Origin: [Clostridium] leptum DSM 753
GTDB taxonomy: Bacteria > Bacillota > Clostridia > Oscillospirales > Acutalibacteraceae
Assembly: GCA_000154345.1 (NCBI GenBank)
Contig: DS480346.1
Coordinates: forward strand, 62,001-126,000
Reading direction: 5' to 3'
Length of the DNA stretch: 64,000 bases
How positions within the stretch are numbered: the first letter of the stretch is position 1; the number at the start of each line of letters is the position of its first letter. The position numbers and the translations under genes were made by a program. This document shows, one piece after another, positions 17,496 to 25,552 of this stretch. The notes beneath the pieces are model-generated. The model saw only the letters and a program-made list of their open reading frames with translations. It had not been told where the DNA came from and did no database searches.

Positions 17496-19136
17496 TCAGC
17501 CTCCCATTTTTAGTTTAGGGCCTTGCTGCGGCTCTGATTCTTCAAGGCGAGTGCTTCCGTCCTTTTGAAAAATCAATTTTTGGCCATTTTGAATCGCGTA
17601 TTTTGGACAAAACCCCCTTTTAAAATCAGGGAACCATTTTTCAACGCAATACTTGTTCAGCTCCATTTGCAGTTTAGGATTGTCTTTCGTGGAATAGCTG
17701 GTATTTCTGTCTGTATGCTCATAAGATAAGGGAGTTAAGGTCTGTTCTGCAGCGTTTATGCGAAATGTTATTTTTGGAGAGTAAAAGGTCTGGTTTTCAT
17801 TATGAAATACATGGGAGATTGTCAGAATGTCCCCTTGTTTTTCGATTGTAAGCGGATCAGCCCCGTCCAGGTGAAACGTCATGCTGTCGTAGGTTCCGTG
17901 AAGTACAGAACCGCCTAACGCCCAGGCGAGAGCATAGGCCCTGTGGGCATACTCAAAGGCATAATACCGTTCGATGTCATAAGGCTTGAAATGGTGCCTT
18001 TCCAGATCGCCGGTAAGCTTAGAGCCTGTCTGAATATGCAATATCCCGGACTGTTCCATAACCGCGCGGGTTTCCTGCCTGTTTCCATATTGTACGTTTG
18101 CCATATATACATGGTCTTTTACGCTAAAATTAAGGATTTTAAAATCCTTTGTTCCTTGCGGGACTTCTTTTTCTTCCGGCTTTTCCTGCCGCTGTTCCAG
18201 ATATTTATTCATAACAGAGTCAAAATCCTCAATCATGTTTCGATAGGTTTCGGAAACATGGTCGAGGATTTTTTCAATGGTTAGATTTTCAGGAAGGTTA
18301 TTTACCAGGTCATGGTAATGATTGGCTAAATGCTGTTTTCTAACGTCTGTCAGCTCCAAGCCTGCGTGACATTGAAGCATAACGCTTAATGCGTCGGCTT
18401 CAAATTCCTTTTGCGCCGTGTTTTTCTGTAATGCGTCGGGGGAATGGTGCAGGATTGCGTGTGATAATTCGTGCAGGCCCGTGGAAAGACGCTGGGTATC
18501 GTTGAGTTTATCGCTTAATACCAGTTTGTTTTCTCCGCGCAGATAAAAACCGCGTAGGGAAATGGAAGATAAATTTTTAATGGAAACAGAACAGTGTAGC
18601 CGGGTTTCAGCGTATTCCTTCATAGCATCGCAGGCGAGTTTATGATCCATGCTGGCAGCTCCCATATTATAAAATTTAGGGTACTGTTCGGGCGGGCAGT
18701 TGGTTTGCGAGATATCGTAAACATAGCCGATTTTATATCTTTGAATTACCTCTGATTCAATTTCCCCCGCACGATAGGCTTTTTTCAGTGCTTCATCGGC
18801 AACGCTTAACGGAATCCATTTACCTTCATGAATTAAATAAGTGATTTTGACCGGAACTAAAATAGGCAGCTTTTGTGCGTTCTTTTGTACCGACCAGCCC
18901 ATTTTTTTAAATCCCTGATAACTTGCTGTGAAAGTAGCGTATGGATTATAGCTGTAAATCATCATGGTGTTTCGCAGGCTGTAACGGTAAAACTTTGTTT
19001 TGAACGCTAATAGCTCCGCGATTTCCTCCGGGTTGGTTTGAAAGCTCTTTGCGATTTCCAATAATTTATTTTTGTAGTCCCGTAATTTTTCTTCCTGCTC
19101 TTTCAGCCAGGCGTCTTTATCATAATTTTTCTTCAT
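17496..19136 (-). CDS. ArdC-like antirestriction protein with a zinc-metallopeptidase motif
   Basis: About 546 aa from the preferred ATG at 19136 (GGGAGG upstream); an in-frame ATG at 19211 would extend it 25 aa into the preceding gene. The N-terminal part (about 1-140) resembles the ArdC ssDNA-binding domain (RYSLRNTMMIYSYNPYAT, QGFKKMGW). A peptidase-like domain carries HELSHAILHH (about 221-230), an HExxH zinc motif. The C-terminal 250 residues include segments found in Tn1549-type proteins (RYYAFEYAHRAYALAWALGG). Protection of incoming DNA is the role known for the family; peptidase activity is inferred. Confidence 0.8.
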   Translation of the reverse strand: MKKNYDKDAWLKEQEEKLRDYKNKLLEIAKSFQTNPEEIAELLAFKTKFYRYSLRNTMMIYSYNPYATFTASYQGFKKMGWSVQKNAQKLPILVPVKITYLIHEGKWIPLSVADEALKKAYRAGEIESEVIQRYKIGYVYDISQTNCPPEQYPKFYNMGAASMDHKLACDAMKEYAETRLHCSVSIKNLSSISLRGFYLRGENKLVLSDKLNDTQRLSTGLHELSHAILHHSPDALQKNTAQKEFEADALSVMLQCHAGLELTDVRKQHLANHYHDLVNNLPENLTIEKILDHVSETYRNMIEDFDSVMNKYLEQRQEKPEEKEVPQGTKDFKILNFSVKDHVYMANVQYGNRQETRAVMEQSGILHIQTGSKLTGDLERHHFKPYDIERYYAFEYAHRAYALAWALGGSVLHGTYDSMTFHLDGADPLTIEKQGDILTISHVFHNENQTFYSPKITFRINAAEQTLTPLSYEHTDRNTSYSTKDNPKLQMELNKYCVEKWFPDFKRGFCPKYAIQNGQKLIFQKDGSTRLEESEPQQGPKLKMGG

Positions 19137-19401
19137 GGTGTGAAACCTCCCAATCCAAACGATATCGTGCCAGAATATCGCTGCAAAGACGTTGAATCTC
19201 CTGCTGTTCATTCTCCGGTAATTCCTGTATCGGTGTAGTGTCGCTGATAGGAAGGACAGAACCGGGGAAAATATATTCCTCCGGCATTTCGCTGTAAAAC
19301 AATTCTCCGTTATCGGAGAGGGCGATTGCTTTTTCCTGATAGGAAAACAGAACGGTCAGCATCGGTTCTGTAATTCCCCAATCTGCAGGGGTAGAATACA
19401 T
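19120..19401 (-). CDS. Conserved hypothetical protein of the transfer cluster
   Basis: 93 aa, acidic, no transmembrane segment or known motif. It overlaps the start of the ArdC-like gene by 17 bp and follows the relaxase gene by 12 bp, so it is translationally linked to both. GAGGAATTTTT lies just upstream of its ATG. Function unknown. Confidence 0.75.
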   Translation of the reverse strand: MYSTPADWGITEPMLTVLFSYQEKAIALSDNGELFYSEMPEEYIFPGSVLPISDTTPIQELPENEQQEIQRLCSDILARYRLDWEVSHHEEKL

Positions 19402-19413
19402 AAAAATTCCTCC

Positions 19414-22400
19414 TTAATAGGTCATGGTATGTTTATGGTCATTGCGGTTGTGGCCAAGGGCGGCTTTTTTCTTCTGTTCCTCACGGATCAGCGTATGATC
19501 CGCTGCGTAAAGCTGTTTTTCCAAGTGCCTGCGAATGGGAGAACTGAATATGGAAGCCCCGCAATACAGCAGATTTGAAATAGGCTGATAGCCCCTTTCG
19601 ATATAATCTAAAAAGCTTTGTGCGTATTCATTCCCTAATTCTGCGGAAGCTTGAAGATAAAATAAGGCTTTATCCATATCTTTCGGAATCCCTTCATCAC
19701 CATAAAAATAAAGCCCGCCTAACTGATACATAGCAAAAGAATTTCCTTGATCGGCTGAAAGCTGTAAAAAAGAAAGAGCTTTTTGCGTATCCTTTGGAGT
19801 ATCCTCATCTTTGCCCAAATAAAGCCTGCCGAGCTGATATTGTGCGAATTGATTTCCCTGGTCAGCGGAGAGCTGCAGGAAAGAAAGGGCCTTCTCAATG
19901 TCTTTGGGGATATCCTCAATTTCACCCAAATAGAGCTTGCCGAGCTGATATTGTGCGAATTGGTTTCCCTGGTCAGCGGAGAGCTGCAGGAAGGACAGTG
20001 CTTTTTCAATATTCCTGGGGATATCCTCATTTTCGCCCAAATAGAGCCTGCCGAGCTGGTATTGCGCAAATTGGTTTCCCTGGTCAGCGGAGAGCTGCAG
20101 AAAAGAAAGAGCTTTTTCAATATCCCTGGGAATATCCTCGTTTTCACCCAAATAAAGCCTGCCGAGCTGATATTGCGCGAATTGGTTTCCCTGGTCAGCG
20201 GAGAGCTGCAGGAAGGACAGTACTTTTTCAATATCTCTGGGAATATTCTCGTTTTCGCCCAAATAGAGCCTGCCGAGTTGGTATTGCGCAAATTGGTTTC
20301 CCTGGTCAGCGGAGAGCTGCAGGAAAGAAAGAGCTTTTTCAATATCTCTGGGAATATTCTCGTTTTCACCCAAATAGAGCCTGCCGAGTTGGTATTGCGC
20401 AAATTGGTTTCCCTGGTCAGCGGAGAGCTGCAGGAAGGACAGTGCTTTTTCAATATTCCTGGGGATATCCTCAATTTCACCCAAATAGAGCTTGCCGAGC
20501 TGATATTGTGCGAATTGGTTTCCCTGGTCAGCGGAGAGCTGCAGGAAGGACAGTGCTTTTTCAATATTCCTGGGGATATCCTCATTTTCGCCCAAATAGA
20601 GCCTGCCGAGCTGGTATTGCGCAAATTGGTTTCCCTGGTCAGCGGAGAGCTGCAGAAAAGAAAGAGCTTTTTCAATATCCCTGGGAATATCCTCGTTTTC
20701 ACCCAAATAAAGCCTGCCGAGCTGATATTGCGCGAATTGGTTTCCCTGGTCAGCGGAGAGCTGCAGGAAGGACAGTACTTTTTCAATATCTCTGGGAATA
20801 TTCTCGTTTTCACCCAAATAGAGCCTGCCGAGTTGGTATTGCGCAAATTGGTTTCCCTGGTCAGCGGAGAGCTGCAGGAAGGACAGAGCTTTTTCAATAT
20901 CCCTGGGGATATCCTCGTTTTCACCCAAATAGAGCCTGCCGAGCTGATATTGCGCAAATTGGTTTTGTGCTTCTGCAGCTTTAAAAAAATGCTCAATCGA
21001 TTTTGGAATATTGTATTCTGAAAAATCTGGATTCGCATATAAGCAGCCCAGGCCATATTCCGCGTCGGTATTTCCATAAGCTGCAGACCGGTTGAAATAC
21101 AGCTTTGCGGCTTCCAGATTAACGGCAGTTCCGATTCCAGCCATATTCATTTGTCCCAAGCGATACCACAGCTTATCGTCCCGGCTTTTTTCTTCCAATG
21201 ACAAAAAGCCCTGATATGCGCGTTGATACCACCGCTCGGATTCCTTTAAATCCTGTTCGGTTCCAATTCCATTCTGATACATGCCGCCGAGCTGATACAT
21301 TGCATAGGCGTTAGGGGATATTTTATCACTGGCGGCCATGAGAAAAAGCGAAAAAGCCTGCTTGTCATTTTGTTCCACCCCTTCGCCGCGCCGGTAAAGG
21401 CTTCCAAGGGAATATGCGGCAAAAGGATTTCCCATATCGACAGCTTTTTGAAACCATTCAGCGGCCGTTTCAGGACTTTTTTCAGCTCCATAGCCTAAAG
21501 AATACATTTTGCCGATACGAAACTGTAAATAACCTATCCTTCGTCTGATTGCCTGCTCTTTAGGAGTCTGCGCCGTCTTGTTTTGTTCTTTTGTCAAAGC
21601 TGTTTTCAGCCCGCCCAGAGCTTTCCGAAACCATTCGTGCGCTTCCTCCGCGTTTTCATCGCAGCCAACGCCGCTTAAGAGCATTTTGCCAAGATCGTGC
21701 ATAGCAAAAGCGTTTCCCTTTTGTGCTTCGGCTGTCATGCACTGATACGCTTTTTCTAAGTCAGGTTCCTGTGTTTTGCTCCCATACAGAAAAAGCCTGG
21801 CCTCCTTGTATTCCTTTGTCCAGCCAGCGTAAAGCTCGAACTTTTCAGGCAGCGGTTCGTCAGTATCGGCGGTGCTGTCAAATGATTCATTGAAACTGGC
21901 CGCGCGTCTTGTCTGCCGATAGCCTGCCGCTGCAGCCTTTTCATAAAGCCTTTCGGCGGCCTCAATATCCTTGCCCAGCAAGGGAATGGAGCCGGATTCC
22001 AGATATTGCGCCAAGGCATACTGCCCGGCGGGAATATTCTTTTCAGACGCTTTCATAAACCAATAGGCCGCAGACAGCGGCTGTTCGTCCTCTTGTGCCA
22101 TGCGGCCTAATTTTACAGATAAGTAATCGCAGCCGTGATGAAAGGCCATTTCATAAAAAAGCTTTGCCTGCTCCCGGTTTGGCTTCCGGCCAATTCCATT
22201 TTCTAAAAGCTTGCCGATTAGCTCCTCTAATTTTCCGTTATAGCTGCTGTCAGGCAATAATTCTTCCTCAAAGTCATATTTTTTCGGTGTGTCACTGTAA
22301 AGAATATCAATCGCGGTATCGCTGTTTTTAATGGTGTCTATGGTGAGGTCAAAGGTGCGGCCAAAGAAAGCGGCGGCCATTTCTTTATTGCCCTGGCTGT

Positions 22401-23787
22401 CGTATAGGGCTGCCAGCTCATAAGAAGCAAAAATATGGCCGTGTGCGGAGGCAAGCCCCAGCCAGGTGTCGGCTTCATCGCCCCGGCCTAAACGGACTAG
22501 CTCTTTTCCGTACCGGTATTGCGCTTTTGTATCGCCGTTCATCGCCGCGAGGGCAAGCTCCCGGAATTTTTCGTCGGTTTTCTCCTTCGGAATCTCTGAT
22601 CGGCACTGAATTGCCGCTTGAATTACAGCATTTTTGACAACGTTAAAGGAAGGTTCTTTTTCAAAGCTTCTTTTTTCAGGTTCTTCCAAATAGGTTTTAT
22701 CAATTTCCTTTTGTGTTTCCTGCCATTTCTCAAACAGCTCTGTAAGCACTGGGGAACTGTTCAGCAGATCAACGGCGATTTTATCAATCTGTTGTTTTAT
22801 TGCGGGTGGCATGAATTTATAAAACATACGGCCTTTTGTGGGTAAGGTATCGCTTAATTTCCGCAGCTTTTCCATAAGCGAGGCGGCGTCGTTGGGAGTT
22901 AAGCCGCCCATCGGCGCGTCCCTGGTGGTGTTTTGGAGTGCGTCCAGGTGAAGCAGTTCCCGCGCCGTCTGGTTCAGAGTATCCCGGTATTTTGTTTTTT
23001 GGGCGTAAACCGGTTTCATTTCTTCCCGAAAGATATCTTTCGCGTACATGGATTCCATTTTTTTAATATCCTTTGCGGTGACATATCCCTCTTTGGGATT
23101 GGCCGAAAAGACAAAAAGGTGAATGTGCGGGTGGTGTCCCTCGTCGTGCATACCGGCATACCAGCGCAGATTTTCCGGCTTGATCCCGGAAGCCTCGGCC
23201 AGTTCATGTAAATGGGCTTCTATAAGCAGCTTCCAGGGCTGCTGCGTGTTATAGCCTAATTTATCTGCGTCCTCACGCCTAAGAGAAACGATATGCCGCC
23301 AAATCCGGCCCTCATAGCCGCTTAATTCTTTTGCGGCTTCCTGCAGGTTGATATTTTCCCGATAACCAAATAGGCCGTGTTCCCCGCTTTTGCTCACGCC
23401 GGGCCGCGTTGCTACATACCGGGTTAAGGTTTCAGCGGTTTCCTGATTAATAAATTCGCCTTGAAGCAGCAGCATTTCGGCACCAGCGGAAATGAGCGCG
23501 GAGGCGTTAGCCCTGGTAGAAGCTTCCTGATAGTCCGCATATTCAATTAAATTTGTTATATCCGGGCAGCTGTCCAAAAGCTTTTGGATAAAAGAGGTTT
23601 GCTTTTCCGTTACCGGCAGATTCAACCCGTTATCCTGATTGAAAACAACACCTTCACGGGTTCCGACATACTGAACGAGGTTTTCCATCGCAAACCCGCT
23701 GATGATATTTTTACCGTCGGTCTGTTCGCCGGATCGGGCAACACGGCAATATCGGCTGTTTACAATGATGCGGGGATATTTCGGCAT
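19414..23787 (-). CDS. MobP3-like relaxase fused to a long Sel1-repeat array
   Basis: 1457 aa. The N-terminal ~330 residues resemble MobP3/MobL relaxases: the start PRIIVNSRYCR, RWYAGMHDEGHHPHIHLFVF with the HxH metal motif near 217-221, and a candidate nucleophile Tyr in the N-terminal segment. From about 420 to 1420 there are Sel1-like (TPR-related) repeats; residues about 942-1348 are 11 nearly identical 37-aa units. The relaxase nicks oriT and is carried into the recipient. Sel1 arrays normally bind proteins. Relaxases of this type without such an extension are usually a third of this size, so the array is a notable addition. MobC follows. Confidence 0.85.
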   Translation of the reverse strand: MPKYPRIIVNSRYCRVARSGEQTDGKNIISGFAMENLVQYVGTREGVVFNQDNGLNLPVTEKQTSFIQKLLDSCPDITNLIEYADYQEASTRANASALISAGAEMLLLQGEFINQETAETLTRYVATRPGVSKSGEHGLFGYRENINLQEAAKELSGYEGRIWRHIVSLRREDADKLGYNTQQPWKLLIEAHLHELAEASGIKPENLRWYAGMHDEGHHPHIHLFVFSANPKEGYVTAKDIKKMESMYAKDIFREEMKPVYAQKTKYRDTLNQTARELLHLDALQNTTRDAPMGGLTPNDAASLMEKLRKLSDTLPTKGRMFYKFMPPAIKQQIDKIAVDLLNSSPVLTELFEKWQETQKEIDKTYLEEPEKRSFEKEPSFNVVKNAVIQAAIQCRSEIPKEKTDEKFRELALAAMNGDTKAQYRYGKELVRLGRGDEADTWLGLASAHGHIFASYELAALYDSQGNKEMAAAFFGRTFDLTIDTIKNSDTAIDILYSDTPKKYDFEEELLPDSSYNGKLEELIGKLLENGIGRKPNREQAKLFYEMAFHHGCDYLSVKLGRMAQEDEQPLSAAYWFMKASEKNIPAGQYALAQYLESGSIPLLGKDIEAAERLYEKAAAAGYRQTRRAASFNESFDSTADTDEPLPEKFELYAGWTKEYKEARLFLYGSKTQEPDLEKAYQCMTAEAQKGNAFAMHDLGKMLLSGVGCDENAEEAHEWFRKALGGLKTALTKEQNKTAQTPKEQAIRRRIGYLQFRIGKMYSLGYGAEKSPETAAEWFQKAVDMGNPFAAYSLGSLYRRGEGVEQNDKQAFSLFLMAASDKISPNAYAMYQLGGMYQNGIGTEQDLKESERWYQRAYQGFLSLEEKSRDDKLWYRLGQMNMAGIGTAVNLEAAKLYFNRSAAYGNTDAEYGLGCLYANPDFSEYNIPKSIEHFFKAAEAQNQFAQYQLGRLYLGENEDIPRDIEKALSFLQLSADQGNQFAQYQLGRLYLGENENIPRDIEKVLSFLQLSADQGNQFAQYQLGRLYLGENEDIPRDIEKALSFLQLSADQGNQFAQYQLGRLYLGENEDIPRNIEKALSFLQLSADQGNQFAQYQLGKLYLGEIEDIPRNIEKALSFLQLSADQGNQFAQYQLGRLYLGENENIPRDIEKALSFLQLSADQGNQFAQYQLGRLYLGENENIPRDIEKVLSFLQLSADQGNQFAQYQLGRLYLGENEDIPRDIEKALSFLQLSADQGNQFAQYQLGRLYLGENEDIPRNIEKALSFLQLSADQGNQFAQYQLGKLYLGEIEDIPKDIEKALSFLQLSADQGNQFAQYQLGRLYLGKDEDTPKDTQKALSFLQLSADQGNSFAMYQLGGLYFYGDEGIPKDMDKALFYLQASAELGNEYAQSFLDYIERGYQPISNLLYCGASIFSSPIRRHLEKQLYAADHTLIREEQKKKAALGHNRNDHKHTMTY
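19744..20964 (-). repeat. Eleven 111-bp tandem repeats inside the relaxase gene
   Basis: Exactly 11 x 111 bp, each encoding 37 aa of the form NQFAQYQLGRLYLGENEDIP... ending SADQG. Variant positions (ENED/ENEN/EIED, A/V, D/N) show a higher-order copy: units 2-5 recur in the same order as units 7-10. This implies a recent duplication of a five-unit (555-bp) block. Because of the periodicity the opposite strand also stays open, giving spurious frames of about 400 codons. Confidence 0.95.
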
Positions 23788-23789
23788 GT

Positions 23790-24245
23790 TTAGTCACCTT
23801 CTTTCTCTGTCCCCTGGTTTAACTGGTGAGGCGCGATTGTGCCGTTTAGATGGTTCACGGATTTCACGGCGGCGGCACGGCAAGCGTCGTACTGTTCTTT
23901 TGTAAGACCGTAATCATTGGCAATTAACCGTGTGAGAATATCGGTTTCTACCGCCAGGCGGTATAGGTTTTTCCGAATCAGGGCTTCGGATTGCTGGATA
24001 GCGGCCTTCAACTCTGTTCCGTAGGTATCGCAGAGGAATGATTGTTCCATGCCGGTTGAAATATGTCCAAAATAGAAATGAATTGCGTTTTCAATTACGT
24101 CGTTTCGGCTGCCGCCTGTTAAATCCGTTAACGCTTCTGCCTTGATACGGGCGGCTTTGGAAATATAGACCGTTATTCGTCCGTTTTCGTTCAAGGGAAT
24201 ATCAGAATCACTCAATGCGGCTTTGTATTTGCTGGTTTTCGCCAT
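23790..24245 (-). CDS. MobC-like mobilisation accessory protein
   Basis: About 151 aa. It has a ribbon-helix-helix-like N-terminus (ENGRITVYISKAARIKAEALTDLTGGSRNDVIENAIHFY, about 20-58) and a helical C-terminus, as in MobC proteins that bind oriT and help the relaxase. The ATG at 24245 avoids overlap with the upstream gene, which an upstream in-frame ATG at 24302 would not. It sits 2 bp from the relaxase start. oriT is expected nearby but was not identified. Confidence 0.8.
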   Translation of the reverse strand: MAKTSKYKAALSDSDIPLNENGRITVYISKAARIKAEALTDLTGGSRNDVIENAIHFYFGHISTGMEQSFLCDTYGTELKAAIQQSEALIRKNLYRLAVETDILTRLIANDYGLTKEQYDACRAAAVKSVNHLNGTIAPHQLNQGTEKEGD

Positions 24246-24253
24246 AAGCTTTC

Positions 24254-24607
24254 TCACTCCTTCGACGTGTAGGATTTCGGTTGTTTTTTGCCCCTGTGCC
24301 AATGCCGAAACTTTTTATATTGCTGTTCTGCCTCTGGATATCGTTGACCCAGTTTCCTTAATACTTCCTGTCTGTCCAGGGGGATATCAGGGGCCAGCAA
24401 TTCGTTTATTTGATTCCCGTAGGTGCCGACATAGTTTCCATTTCTGGATAGGGAATAGGGGAGGCCGTGATCGTCATGGGATAATAGGGCGTATTTCTTT
24501 TTGGCAGCAGGGCTATGCCAAAAGCTGCAATCCTCACAAGCGTCGATCAGTTCATATTCCGGCTCTCCTTGAATCAGAATTAAAGTTTCAGGTATCTTTT
24601 CATTCAT
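24254..24607 (-). CDS. Hypothetical protein of the transfer cluster
   Basis: 117 aa, charged, with a CEDCSFW Cys pair (about 24-30) and a basic tail (FRHWHRGKKQPKSYTSK). It fits tightly between CHAP hydrolase and MobC genes in the same direction. No family recognised. A frame on the other strand across the same DNA (24223-24612) is judged a shadow. Confidence 0.65.
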   Translation of the reverse strand: MNEKIPETLILIQGEPEYELIDACEDCSFWHSPAAKKKYALLSHDDHGLPYSLSRNGNYVGTYGNQINELLAPDIPLDRQEVLRKLGQRYPEAEQQYKKFRHWHRGKKQPKSYTSKE

Positions 24608-24613
24608 TGTGAA

Positions 24614-25552
24614 TCACTCCTGTTTTATGTTTGTTTCTGTTGGATACAAGGGCGTACAGTATCCGAATATCTCATAATAGCCTACCGGGTATTGATGCCG
24701 GGCCACTTCGCCCAATCCACCATTGGTATTTCCCTCGATAGTATAAACGGTTTCCCCGTCACAGGCTTCTACAATGCCGACATGATCCTCTAATCCGTCC
24801 AGACCGTCCGATACCCAATCGAAAAAGACGATATCTCCGGGACGGGGGATATAATCGCGCTCCTGAAACTGCCCCCTTTCCCGAAACCAGACAACATCGC
24901 AGACGGCAAATTTAGGAACAATGCCCGCCTCGATATAGCCGCAGCGGTCAGCGCACCAGGAAACAAAACAGGCGCACCAATTTTCCCAGCGGTTGAAGCC
25001 GTACCAGCTTAAATAAACCTCCCCGCCGGTATTTCCTAATTGCGATACGGCAACCTCAACAATGTTAGAACCGTCCCCGCCGTATAATCCGGCTTGTGCG
25101 GACAGACGCATATAATCGGAGATGGCAGATTTCATTTCCGCGGAAACCGTAATGCCGAAGGTTTTTTCTATATTGCGGTATATGGTATCTGAATCCAGAA
25201 TCGCGGAATAGGTGCCGTCTGGATTAACCGTTACAAAACATAAGGCCAGTTCTTCTTTATCCAGTGTTTCATGTTCGGGGAAAAGAAATAGGCAGACCGC
25301 ATTATACAGCCTATAATTAAACATAGGGCTTTTGTCGGAAAGGTTATCCGCAATCTGAGCGACGATGCGTTTTGATTCCTGATCGATCACCTGGCCGCTT
25401 CCCATAGCGGAAGAACCAAACAGGGATACCGTACAGGAGATACAAAGGAAAAGAAGAATCAAAACGCCGGTAACAATCCCACCGATAATTTTTCGGCCTT
25501 TTTTATCTGCCGCAAGCTTTGCAGCAATTTTAACTACAACGGGAACAGCCAT
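24614..25552 (-). CDS. Membrane-anchored CHAP peptidoglycan hydrolase
   Basis: 312 aa. Transmembrane anchor at about 20-45 (GGIVTGVLILLFLCISCTVSLFG), a helical region, then a CHAP amidase/endopeptidase domain from about 160: catalytic Cys in CACFVSWC (about 194) and His in DHVGIV (about 256). It corresponds to the VirB1-like hydrolase that opens the cell wall for the mating channel in Gram-positive type IV secretion. Its start overlaps the VirB4 stop, so it is translationally coupled. Confidence 0.92.
   Translation of the reverse strand: MAVPVVVKIAAKLAADKKGRKIIGGIVTGVLILLFLCISCTVSLFGSSAMGSGQVIDQESKRIVAQIADNLSDKSPMFNYRLYNAVCLFLFPEHETLDKEELALCFVTVNPDGTYSAILDSDTIYRNIEKTFGITVSAEMKSAISDYMRLSAQAGLYGGDGSNIVEVAVSQLGNTGGEVYLSWYGFNRWENWCACFVSWCADRCGYIEAGIVPKFAVCDVVWFRERGQFQERDYIPRPGDIVFFDWVSDGLDGLEDHVGIVEACDGETVYTIEGNTNGGLGEVARHQYPVGYYEIFGYCTPLYPTETNIKQE

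Noticed and set aside
19744..20964. Tandem repeats considered as a CRISPR array
   Set aside because: Units are contiguous 111-bp coding repeats with no spacers, in frame with a Sel1 protein.
19783..21021. Two long rightward open frames (about 400 codons each) antisense to the relaxase
   Set aside because: They arise from the 111-bp repeat periodicity, which keeps all frames open; no ribosome site and no protein-like pattern beyond the repeat.
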